A DNA stretch of 64,000 nt from Trichomonas vaginalis G3. Its lineage: Eukaryota > Parabasalia > Trichomonadida > Trichomonadidae. Positions within the stretch are counted from its first letter, which is position 1; every line of letters begins with the position of its first letter. The position numbers and the translations under genes are program-made. Below, one piece after another: positions 47,408-56,382 of this stretch. The stretch spans positions 22,611,411 to 22,675,410 of the forward strand of contig NC_067203.1 of assembly GCF_026262505.1 (NCBI RefSeq), read 5' to 3'. Below the pieces are notes generated by a model. That model was given only the letters and a program-made list of their open reading frames with translations. It searched no databases and had not been told where the DNA came from.

Positions 47408-50400
47408 TTATATGTCATAATAGAACCCACTCGGACCAAGCTTTACTTTCTTCCTGACTGAGTTTTTAACTGAATCTTTAACTCTTCTTTTTTCCTTCAT
47501 TGCCACTACTTTCACTAGATGAAGTTACTTCTTCACTACTTTCACTTTGTTCTACTCTTCTCTTCTTCTTTGGTGTCGCTTTTGGTAACTTGCCCTCTGC
47601 TTCAAGTTGTAGCATCTTTGCCTCATGTTCACCTAGTATGTTGTAAATTTCCCATGTCCTTTTTGCCTTTGGGCTTTGGTCGCCCATCTCAGGTAACCTA
47701 TATCCTAGAAAGATTTTGTCATAGTTTGTATTTGAGTCTTCGCTTATTGTTTGCATGACTCTTTCCTGAGTTTCCGGTTCAAGCTCTTCAAACAGAGCTT
47801 GTCCATATGGAATAAGCTCGTTTCCAAATATATGTTTTTGTAGCCATTCTGGTTTTCTTTCCATGTAACCAATAATATCTTTTGTGAATGGGAAAGCTTT
47901 TACCCAATGTTTCAGTCTTGCGTCATTTATTTCTGTAGTTGGTTTTATTTTGTCATGGAACATGTTTTTCAATACTAACATTTCATTTGGTACTGTCCAT
48001 TTGAGTTTTCTTAAATATTCATCCCTTCTCAGTTCATTGTCTGCAAAGTAAGTTTTTATGACATTTTGCAAACTTTCGTTTGCAAGGTCATGTACAATAG
48101 GTTTCTTCTTCCTTCTCTCTCCCTAACTTTCTTTCTAAACTCTTCACCAAATATACCATCTCTATGGTTCTGTGTAGTTCTTTGAGATAAATGTTCTAGA
48201 ACGTCAGGTGTTATATTTCCCTCAGCCATGTTCATTTCATACCGGTCCAAAATATCTGCATCTTTCATATCTTTCAATGGCATTAAAGCCGCGCTGAAAA
48301 TACCAGCTATATCTGGTTCACCATTCAATTCCATTGCGTCTACAACTTCTTGGAATTGAGGTTGTAAGTTTATGAACCACCTATCCGGATTAGCTTTATG
48401 ACCCCATCTCATTGTAGTTCCATAGTCTGCAGAAACAAAAGTAGGTTTGTTTCCATATTGGTTAGGTTCTGAATGAACTTTAAACAATGTTTCATTTCTA
48501 TATGTTTTGTTGAAATTTAACCTTTTATTTTCACCGAGTTCAGCCAAAGATTGAACGTTATATGGTCGTAAGTAAAAAGGATTATTGTATTTGCGTACAT
48601 TTTCTTTCAGTACTTCCATTCTATGCTGAATATTTTCATCTGATGTTGGAGTCTTTTGTATGTCGGTGAACATTTTTCGATATCCTTCTACTATGTCAGC
48701 CGAATTTTTCTTAGACTCTTGGAAAGATTCCATATTCTCCTCATACTCTTGTTGAGGGTCAAGATTTTTCGGCTGTTCCAAATCTTCATCTAGTTCTGTG
48801 AAGTTAGTTTCCAAAGGAGGGACTTGTTCGTTTCCTTTAGGCTCTTCTAGCTGTTGTTGCTGAACTATTTCTTCCATGTCTGGTTGTATCTGAACTTCTT
48901 CCTGTGGAGTTTCTTGTACCTCATCTGGTGGCATTTCATATATTCCGAGACCGTTTTTAACAAGTTCCCTATCTAAGTCATCCGGACTCATAAACCTTTC
49001 TTCTTTCGTTCCGTCTCTATTTTTTACGCGTTTCATGAAGAGAGTTGAATTATCATTTAGCTCTGACATCAAATATCTCGGAGTAAATTCATTCATGTCA
49101 TTTGGATGATATGCTATTAAATCATATCCCTTTGCGAGCTTGTATTTTCCAGGTTTGAGATTATATCCGATTTTATGCTGAACCATAAAGCTAAATAGGT
49201 TCGGGTCAGTATTTCCTTCCTTGAACTTTCTAATAGCTTCTTTATATCTGTCACTAAAGTCAAGTGTATCTGGGTAACCATAATCTTCCTTAAGCATTTT
49301 TAAGAATTCTTGGTTTCCTTTTTCTCTACTTCTTTTGTGTCTTTGCTCTGTTTGTGGTTGTTGTTGTGCAGGGTTTTGAACTGTTGGTTGCTGTGCTGGT
49401 TGTGGAGGTGGTTGTTGTGCTGGTTTTGGTTGTGGTGCAGGTGCTGGATTTTGAACTGTTGGTTGTTGTGCAGGGTTTTGAACTGTTGGTTTTGGTTGTT
49501 GTTGTCGTGCTGGATTTTGAACTGTTGGTTGTTGTTGTGGTGCATGCCTGTGTCTGTGTCCATGTGACGATGTAAATGTTTTAGGTAGTCCTGGTGCAGG
49601 TGCTTCTCTTGGAGGGTTTGGTGGTATATAAGTTCCACCAGCTGGCACATATGTTCCATCTGCAGCATAATGTCCTACCTGACTTTTCATTTTTAAGAAA
49701 GCATTTACTAGGTCTGTTTTGGTCTGTTGTAACTCTTTTTCTTGACTTTCCACAACAGCTGCTCTAACGGCGTCATAGGCACTTTGAACTGCCTGTCTCG
49801 TTGCTGCATCTGTTATTTTCGTCATATTTTGTGCTACTTCTCTTAACTCTTTGTCGAAACCTTCAGACTTCAGTTTCTTTCCAGATGAGAAGTCGTTCAC
49901 TAGTTTCACCTTACTATGAAGAGCTTCGAAGGCATTCTTAAAGTCAGCATTCATTAAAGCTTCATTTGAACTGTCTTCATCCGCTTGTATTTTTGTCCTT
50001 ATTGACCCTATAAGTTGGGCTGCTTTAGCGTTGGCTTGGGCATCTAACCAGTCATTATTAGCTTTTATAATATCTGCGCTTTTCATTGCCTTTTGCATGG
50101 ATGCGTCGTTATTTTTACTTTCTTGTGCTAAGTTTTCATACTGTACGGTTTGGTTTTGCAACTGTAAAAGTTTTTCCGCCTTTACATTTGCTTCAACTTC
50201 TTTTTTATACTCATCGCTATCCATATATGTCTTCATGGCTTTTTGTTTTATCTCTTCATCTTTCAGTACTTTATATTGAGTAGTATGGTTTTTCAAATTT
50301 ATAACATCTTGTTCCATTTTTGCTACTTCTGCTGCTTTTTCTGACACTTTTTTTGCATATTCCTCTGTACTTAGTTCTTTCGGTTGTTCTTCTTTCTTCT

Positions 50401-50800
50401 TTTTCTCTACGTTTAACTCATTTAGTTTCTTTGTGTGTCTGTCATATTCTAGTTTCTTTTCGTTTTCACTTATTTGTTTCTGTATGTCTATGTTTGACTT
50501 TTTGACATCTGTTATTTGATTTTTGAGTGAACTCAAATTCATTTGACTTTGAGGGTTATAAGCTGTTCCGTCTGCAGCTCCACCATAGCCTGCCATTTTC
50601 GCTAAAAGTGCCGCTCTTAAACCTCCACTCTGTGCACCAATAACTCGGTTTAAAAGCATAGGGTTGCTTGACATTTGTTGCAACATAGTGGGGTCATTCA
50701 TCATTTGTTGTTGCAACTGTTGTTGTGGTGTCAGTTTTACTATTGGATGTTTCAATGCTCCCTTCCTCTTACGTATATTCTTACGTAGCTTACGTGGCAT
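47408..50800 (-). pseudogene. Element B: long coiled-coil protein
   Basis: Homologue of 18707-22078. It has the same basic N-terminus (MPRKLRKNIRKRKGALKHP), coiled-coil third and helical C-terminal half. The YVPAGGTYIP repeat is shorter (one unit against several) and the PTVQNPA zone has a different number and order of units. Not one frame here, but the first 900 or so residues are open. Confidence 0.7.
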
Positions 50801-51137
50801 TTTAAGTGAAGTTAAAAAGCGGTTTTTGACAGATGTTTATATGACACTTTTTGTTCAGCACAAAAAACTACTCGGTCAAAGTGTTGTCAGTTTTGTAAAA
50901 TAACCGTCTTATCTCATTCTATAAGGGGAAAAAGGCTTCTCAAAGTATACTTCCTTGGAACGCTTGTAACTTTTCCTGTAGCGACGATAGACCTTTACTT
51001 GTCCGGACAAAGTTATACTATTTTGAGTGCTCTACAAAAAAGTCAACGGCGACGACTCTCAAAAACCGTTGTGTAAAAAGTTTTACCGTTGGACAAAAAA
51101 GTATATATAGAAAACAAAAAACGTTTATAGTTCATTC
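50801..51137. other. Conserved non-coding stretch between the long gene and the right-end gene
   Basis: Up to about 51065 it matches 22079-22340 of A. Beyond this come CCGTTGTGTAAAAAG and TACCGTTGGAC, half-site-like copies of the CCGTT motif that forms the inverted repeat at 51138. Confidence 0.6.
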
Positions 51138-51232
51138 AATATTTGAGATAAACCGTTTTTCCAACGGTAACTATTAAATAAAATAAAAAATAGAGGGGGT
51201 ACCGTTGACGAAAACGGTTTATCTCAAATATT
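51138..51232. repeat. Inverted repeat upstream of the right-end gene
   Basis: Arms AATATTTGAGATAAACCGTT (from 51138) and AACGGTTTATCTCAAATATT (to 51232) pair over 22 bp. Inner arms CAACGGTA/TACCGTTG pair over 8 bp. Additional CCGTTG copies lie just upstream. Likely an operator, or part of a replication origin, for the element; role inferred. Confidence 0.8.
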
Positions 51233-51270
51233 TAAATATCTGTCTTTTTTGGTCAGTTCATTTTTATCTA

Positions 51271-52173
51271 ATGGAAGCCAACGCTGTTAACCACAATTCA
51301 AACATTAACAATTCTCAACCGCTAACCAAAGCCAAAGCCCCACAACCTCCAAGAACTGGCACAGCGGTTAGAATAACCACCAAAAAGTCTAACAGCGAAT
51401 TAAGAGAAATTCTTCAACAAATTTGCTCTAAATATCTCAAAGACGCCGAAGAAAACACACAACCAGACGCTACATACAATACTCAGTTCTGTGAAGTTCT
51501 GAACAAAGCAATTACTAGTTCAGTTGAACTTACTAAGACAATTCCAAGTCCAATTGAGCTTAGCGATGTCTTAGTTCAGTATTTTCCAACATTTACTAAG
51601 CTTATAATGTTGAGAACTTTATACCAAGTTCGTCAAAATCTTCCTCGTTACATCCAACGGTCATTCGACAAGAGAATTGCCGAATTCCAAGTCTTTAGTT
51701 ACGGATATGACGAAGATGAATACGTTGACGAGTTCGGAGACAACTGTACAAAATGGTTTGAATGTTATACGACAACACAATTTGAATTCGACTTTCTCGA
51801 ATTCAACGCAGCAACCATTCATATCATTGCTCTTTACCTTTCCGAACAACAACAAGACCTCGCAGATGGAGATGTTGTTACTGTCGTCATGAAAACTCCT
51901 GAACAATTCGGAAAAAAGAAGTCTCTAATTGCCAAATTCGTTCCAGGACATCAGCTTTTCCAACGCACAGAAGTCTTCTGTATTCCTGGAACTAAGTTCT
52001 TTGTCAGGAGCGAACTCAAAGAAAGATATAATGTGTCATTCAATTACACATTATATAATGTTTTCGACCCAGAAGAAGGCTTCTTCCCAGAAGCAATGGA
52101 GGAGGAAGAAGAGGAGGAGGAAATACAAGACTCTATCCAAGAAGAGTCCTCCGAATTCACACCAGAAGACTAA
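51271..52173 (+). CDS. Element B: right-end gene, 300 aa, possible ADP-ribosyltransferase-like fold
   Basis: The start chosen is MEANAVNHNSNINNSQPLTK at 51271, because TCATTTTTATCTAATG places a host-type TCATT initiator 11 bp upstream. The middle and end (YIQRSFDKRIAEFQVFSYGY; RTEVFCIPGTKFFVRSELKE) recall the strand pattern of ADP-ribosyltransferase-like domains, with ...EVFCIPGTKFFV at the place of the usual EVLI.PGT.F. This is weak resemblance only. The C-terminus is very acidic (EEEEEEEEIQ). It is absent from A, whose terminus is fused directly. Parts of this gene have been copied into the left terminal repeats. Confidence 0.6.
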   Translation: MEANAVNHNSNINNSQPLTKAKAPQPPRTGTAVRITTKKSNSELREILQQICSKYLKDAEENTQPDATYNTQFCEVLNKAITSSVELTKTIPSPIELSDVLVQYFPTFTKLIMLRTLYQVRQNLPRYIQRSFDKRIAEFQVFSYGYDEDEYVDEFGDNCTKWFECYTTTQFEFDFLEFNAATIHIIALYLSEQQQDLADGDVVTVVMKTPEQFGKKKSLIAKFVPGHQLFQRTEVFCIPGTKFFVRSELKERYNVSFNYTLYNVFDPEEGFFPEAMEEEEEEEEIQDSIQEESSEFTPED

Positions 52174-52200
52174 CAATTTTCCGAATAAAAACTTCATTTA

Positions 52201-52589
52201 TACTAAACATCTTCGGGGCTAGAGGGCGCAACGCGCCTGGAAGCCCTCCGAATTCACACCAGAAGACTAACAATTTTCCGAATAAAAACTTCATTTATAC
52301 TAAACATCTTCGGGGCTAGAGGGCGCAACGCGCCTGGAAGCCCTCCGAATAAAAACTTCATTTATACTAAACATCTTCGGGGCTAGAGGGCGCAACGCGC
52401 CTGGAAGCCCTCCGAATTCACACCAGAAGACTAACAATTTTCCGAATAAAAACTTCATTTATACTAAACATCTTCGGGGCTAGAGGGCGCAACGCGCCTG
52501 GAAGCCCTCCGAATAAAAACTTCATTTATACTAAACATCTTCGGGGCTAGAGGGCGCAACGCGCCTGGAAGCCCCACTACCTTTTTTTT
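52201..52589. repeat. Right terminal array of element B, five hairpin motifs
   Basis: CTTCGGGGCTAGAGGGCG starts at 52211, 52308, 52375, 52472 and 52539. Spacings alternate 97, 67, 97, 67 bp, so the array is 2.5 copies of a 164-bp higher-order unit. The long spacers contain TCACACCAGAAGACTAACAA (the tail of the right-end gene) and the short ones lack it. The outermost copy ends CCCCACTACC plus a T-run before the ACCTT duplication. Confidence 0.92.
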
Positions 52590-52594
52590 ACCTT
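52590..52594. repeat. Target-site duplication ACCTT, right
   Basis: Partner of 27809-27813. Confidence 0.8.
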
Positions 52595-52889
52595 TAATAG
52601 CGATTACGATGGAAATAAAGGTCCTAGAAAAATCAATCTTAAATTTGGAAACTTAGAATTACACTCAAAGGTTCCAATTAAATCCAAGAACGGAATTTGG
52701 CGACTTCCATTCAATGGACATTTCACTATCCTTTCATGTCGTAATATTATAATGCTTGATAATGAAGAACAAAAAGTTTTATCTATTAGAAAGATAAGTT
52801 CCAATGTTCTTCAGGTAGATGTTTCTAAGCCATTGCCACTTTACATTGTAATGGCCTTAGGTGTTTCAAACTATATTTATATCGAATAA
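52590..52889 (+). pseudogene. Tubby-like host gene, 3' part
   Basis: In the same frame as 27164-27813 across the ACCTT repeat. Encodes FNSDYDGNKGPRKINLKFGN, then WRLPFNGHFTILSCRNIIML and PLPLYIVMALGVSNYIYIE before TAA. The GPRK-type motif and the pattern W..L.F.G......KN.....(L/I)..GK...F.LD...PL...A match tubby C-terminal domains, with the last helix diverged. No start of its own, so this part is silent. Confidence 0.7.
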
Positions 52890-53529
52890 TTTTTACGAAT
52901 TATTCATTGTATGTTTATTAAAAAGTACCTTATAGAATGTTTCAAAAACTCCCAAAACGTCTTTCTTTTATTGAGTTTTGCATATATATAAAATAATTTG
53001 ATAATTCGATCTCTCAATTTAAAAACTGATGCCATTTTCCATAAAATATGGATTATCGTTCTTTAATTAATTGCATTTATGAAGGAATTTCATTATGATA
53101 AATCTAATTATCCTTCGTAAATTCGGTCAAAACGAAATAGGTGTTAGTTTAGCTCATGGGAATAGAATACATTAATATCTCATCAATGCCTAATGAATAA
53201 TTTAAAATATTAATCGATCATGAACAGAATTTCAATCGAACACATTAAAAAATTCAATTAATGATCTGTTATTGATTATATATTTATACATAAACATATA
53301 ATTAACTATTCTATATGGTTTATATGATCTGAATTCATTTTATTCCCAAGGAATGGCATAATTTTCCAAAAAGGTTCAAAAATTTGACGTGTAAATTGAA
53401 AGTAAACTATTGAATAAAAAGCAATAAATTAATTAGAAGATTTTCTTTCACATTATATTAAGATAATCAAATCCTAATCTAACGTTAGAAATTTGATTAG
53501 TATTGAATTTTTTTTATAAATTTATCGGA
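52890..53529. other. Host intergenic spacer
   Basis: AT-rich, no gene seen. Open codons upstream of 53530 have no ATG. Confidence 0.6.
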
Positions 53530-54594
53530 ATGGATTACCAAGAAGATGTGGATGATATGGAGCTTATTGATATTGAAAATCCTGGAGGTTTTGATGAGCT
53601 TAGTAGAAACCTTGGTTTTTCATTTCGAAATACATCTGAAATCAGAAATTTTCTTCTTTCAAATACAATCCACAAAAACAACATTCAACGCCTATTTGCT
53701 TGGCTAATTACTTTCGGAATTCTTCCAATTGACTCAACTAAATGGAATGATTCTATTCATTCTCTCTTTTCAAACTATCAAATCTTGATCAGAACTAATT
53801 TGATTGATGCTGAAGAAGATCCTCTTAAATTACTCAACCCTGAAGATGTAGGCGTTATTACAGCTGATATTACAAGGATTTTAATCTGGTTTAATGAAAT
53901 GGCCGCATTTTTGCAAATTCCTGAAACAGAATGCATTCGTGCCAAGGTTCATGCATATAGAGCTATTACTTTGTACTATCAAACAAAGAATTTTAAATAT
54001 GCCCAAGGTCATGATCGTTATTTCTTCATTGCATACCTTCTATCCCTCTTCTTTACATCAAAGAATGGCCTTTCAAGCGAAGTTGCCGAGTGTCTTTCTT
54101 TTCATCTCGCATATGCCTTAATTGAAATGGGAAAGCTCTCCAGATTCTTAGATAACCCTAAACAAACTCAGAAGCACTTTGAACATCTCGATGAAATGAT
54201 GGAAGACCAAACTCCGGATATTTACGACGAATTAAACAAAATGGGCCAGTCATCAATCCATTTTGCTCTCAGATGGGAAGTATTGATTTTCTCTGATGAA
54301 TATGACATTGAATCCATTTTTTACATCTGGGATAACGTAATTATTCGAAGAAGCTTATTAGAGCCATTTATGTACGCTCTTTGTATATCTCATCTCAAAC
54401 AAATACCTCAGCCTAAAAGAGATGAAATGATGATAGAAACAATCCAACATTTTCGTAATTTCGATGCGAAGAAAGCAGTTCGTGATGCTGTTTTAATATA
54501 CGGAGGAGATCCCGTTCCTTATTCTCCAAAGGCTGCTATTATTGCTATTGTTATTCTTGTTTTATTACTTTGCTTATACGAATTCATCAAATAA
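53530..54594 (+). CDS. TBC-domain Rab GTPase-activating protein, tail-anchored, 354 aa
   Basis: Start at ATG 53530 (MDYQEDVDDMELIDIENPGG), because the upstream in-frame codons lack an ATG. TBC signatures are NIQRLFAWLITFGILP at the N-terminal edge, VGVITADITRIL fitting the IxxDxxR arginine-finger motif, YAQGHDRYFFIAYLLSLF fitting the YxQG glutamine-finger motif, and FALRWEVLIFSDEYDIESIF. Both catalytic fingers are therefore present, so GTP hydrolysis on a Rab protein is likely. The last 20 residues (AAIIAIVILVLLLCLYEFIK) form a C-terminal membrane anchor, placing it on an internal membrane. Trichomonads have many TBC proteins; the Rab partner is unknown. Confidence 0.85.
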   Translation: MDYQEDVDDMELIDIENPGGFDELSRNLGFSFRNTSEIRNFLLSNTIHKNNIQRLFAWLITFGILPIDSTKWNDSIHSLFSNYQILIRTNLIDAEEDPLKLLNPEDVGVITADITRILIWFNEMAAFLQIPETECIRAKVHAYRAITLYYQTKNFKYAQGHDRYFFIAYLLSLFFTSKNGLSSEVAECLSFHLAYALIEMGKLSRFLDNPKQTQKHFEHLDEMMEDQTPDIYDELNKMGQSSIHFALRWEVLIFSDEYDIESIFYIWDNVIIRRSLLEPFMYALCISHLKQIPQPKRDEMMIETIQHFRNFDAKKAVRDAVLIYGGDPVPYSPKAAIIAIVILVLLLCLYEFIK

Positions 54595-54911
54595 TTCCAT
54601 TTTACATTTATTTGTTTAATGTTTGATTAAATGTCTTTTTCTATCTATTTACAACATACATTTTTTAATAATAGTGATATATTTCGAAAAATGATTAAGC
54701 AAACATAACATGTCAATTTAGAATTTTTCATTACATGAGTATTTCTGCAATATATGTTTGAACCAAGTAATAAAACCTTGAAATTGAATCCAAAACAATA
54801 ATGAAATTATAATTGGATTGACTTTTTAAGAAATTTCTGATGTTAAGAAGATACCCAATAGATTAAAGCAATAATACTTAAAAATAGAAAACTGAAAGAA
54901 ATTTTTTTCAA
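54595..54911. other. Short intergenic spacer with promoter of the histone-fold gene
   Basis: AT-rich. Ends ATTTTTTTCAAATG at the next gene start, a TCA-type initiator variant also seen before 25762 and 63379. Confidence 0.5.
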
Positions 54912-55403
54912 ATGAGTTCTAAGCAACTTCCAGCCTTTCCTGCATCAAAGATCAAAGAAATCATTACGCAAGATCCGGACCTCAAGGATATTCCAAAGAA
55001 AGGAATTGATATGTTACGTGTTGCAGCTGAAGAATTTGCAAGATATACATTCAAAAAGATAAACGAAGAATCTAAGAAGAAAGGAAAAGCTAAAATGACT
55101 TCTCAACACTTCGTTGCTGCAATCAATAATGATCCAGCTCTAAAAGCAATTCTTGGTCAATTTATAGTTACCGAAGAACAACAAAATCAACCACACCAAG
55201 AGGAGCAAGTTGAAGAAAATGAAGCAGCTAATGAACAAGAAGAAAATGAGCCAGAAGCTGAAGAAAAAGAAGAAGAAAAACAACCAGAAGAAGAAGCTAA
55301 TGAAAATGAAGAAAAAGATAGTGGGGAAGAAGATCCGCAACGTAGTGAGCAACCATCTGTTGAACAGAGTGAACAAGTTTCAGATCTTGAAGATGATATG
55401 TGA
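54912..55403 (+). CDS. Histone-fold protein (NF-YC / DRAP1 / Pol epsilon subunit type), 163 aa
   Basis: ATG 54912. Residues 7-80 are a CBF/NF-Y-type histone fold. FPASKIKEIITQDPDLKDIP matches the first helix and loop of NF-YC and DRAP1 (FP.SRIK.I...D.....I). Helix 2 is IDMLRVAAEEFARYTFKKIN and the final part is KAKMTSQHFVAAINNDPALK. Such proteins pair with a partner histone fold in NC2, NF-Y, CHRAC or DNA polymerase epsilon. The long acidic tail (residues 90-163, E/Q/N-rich) is like DRAP1 or POLE3-type tails. Which complex it joins cannot be told from sequence alone. Confidence 0.8.
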   Translation: MSSKQLPAFPASKIKEIITQDPDLKDIPKKGIDMLRVAAEEFARYTFKKINEESKKKGKAKMTSQHFVAAINNDPALKAILGQFIVTEEQQNQPHQEEQVEENEAANEQEENEPEAEEKEEEKQPEEEANENEEKDSGEEDPQRSEQPSVEQSEQVSDLEDDM

Positions 55404-56382
55404 TAAATGTACATAGAAACAAATAGAGAATTCATAATTTTTCATGATTTTGAAATTAAAACGATTTTCAATACCAAATAGTCGATTGATGCAAGTTTGT
55501 GCATGAATGGAAAAAATTCAATTCAATTAGTTAACATATTACGCACATTACAAGGCAGAATTATTTACTAACACAAATTGATTTCATTCATAACTATACA
55601 AGTTCTTAGATGAAAAAAATACATGAAAATTTTGAATTATACCTCACATGTTTCGGTTGTATGACTTATCACATTATTTTACAATATATTATGTTTGAAT
55701 AAAAAATTTAAAACTATGTTTAGATTATTCTCCCTTTTATATATCATTGTGAATTACCAATTAATTATGTTGAATAAAATGATGTGAATAACTGGTCTTT
55801 CCAGAATATGAACATTGCATTTTTCCCAATTTTATAACTTATAATATAAATATAAAAATTAACAATAAAATTCCATAACAAATAGATATTTTAATGAAAA
55901 ATATCAAATTTTCATATAAAATATTATAATTTTGTTGATTTAGTTTTAATATTTAATAGGGAATTTCTCTGAAAGGAACAATTTGAATAATAAAAATTCC
56001 AAAAAGAAATTCGAAATCTATTTTTTCAAGATCTAAAATGTTTTATTTCAACGCATTTTCAGGATTTGGAATTTTTTTTGGAAATCAATCGAAGCTTAAT
56101 ATCAAACAAGATGCATGATCTGATGTTGAACCTGCTATATAAAGTCTCATTTCCGAAATTATAAAAATAATTTTAATAATTCAAGTTAATTAAGTTCATC
56201 AGAATCAAGGCCAATAATTTAAAACATGAAATATAATGATATATTGTATTTAAATCAATTTTAAATATCGATTTTGAAAATTTCTCAATTGAAGAAGTAT
56301 AAATTAATAAGTATATTCAAATAATATAAGAAGTATAATTGATACTTGTTTTTAATATCCATAATCAAAAAAAAGAAGCAAT
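55404..56382. other. Host intergenic spacer, about 980 bp
   Basis: AT-rich, no gene, no clear repeat. It lies between the 3' ends of two convergent genes. Confidence 0.6.

Larger units (their letters stand above)
27814..52589. mobile_element. Element B: complete-length Maverick/Polinton-like (PLV-type) element
   Basis: 24,776 bp, bounded by ACCTT duplications inside a tubby-like host gene. Both ends carry arrays of one GC-rich terminal motif. Parts: adenine methylase, structural-like small genes, phage-type fibre, retroviral-type integrase, pVI-like protein, a variable block of small genes, packaging ATPase, SF3-type helicase, penton-like and major capsid proteins, a long coiled-coil protein and a right-end gene. 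It spans both termini but is a broken copy. I estimate over a dozen breaks, plus a mariner inserted in the capsid gene. The methylase and integrase read open. Likely fairly recent, judging from its similarity to A and its intact target duplication. Confidence 0.92.

Noticed and set aside
55140-55435. Minus-strand F/S-rich frames over the histone-fold gene
   Set aside because: Antisense of the acidic GAA/GAG-rich tail.
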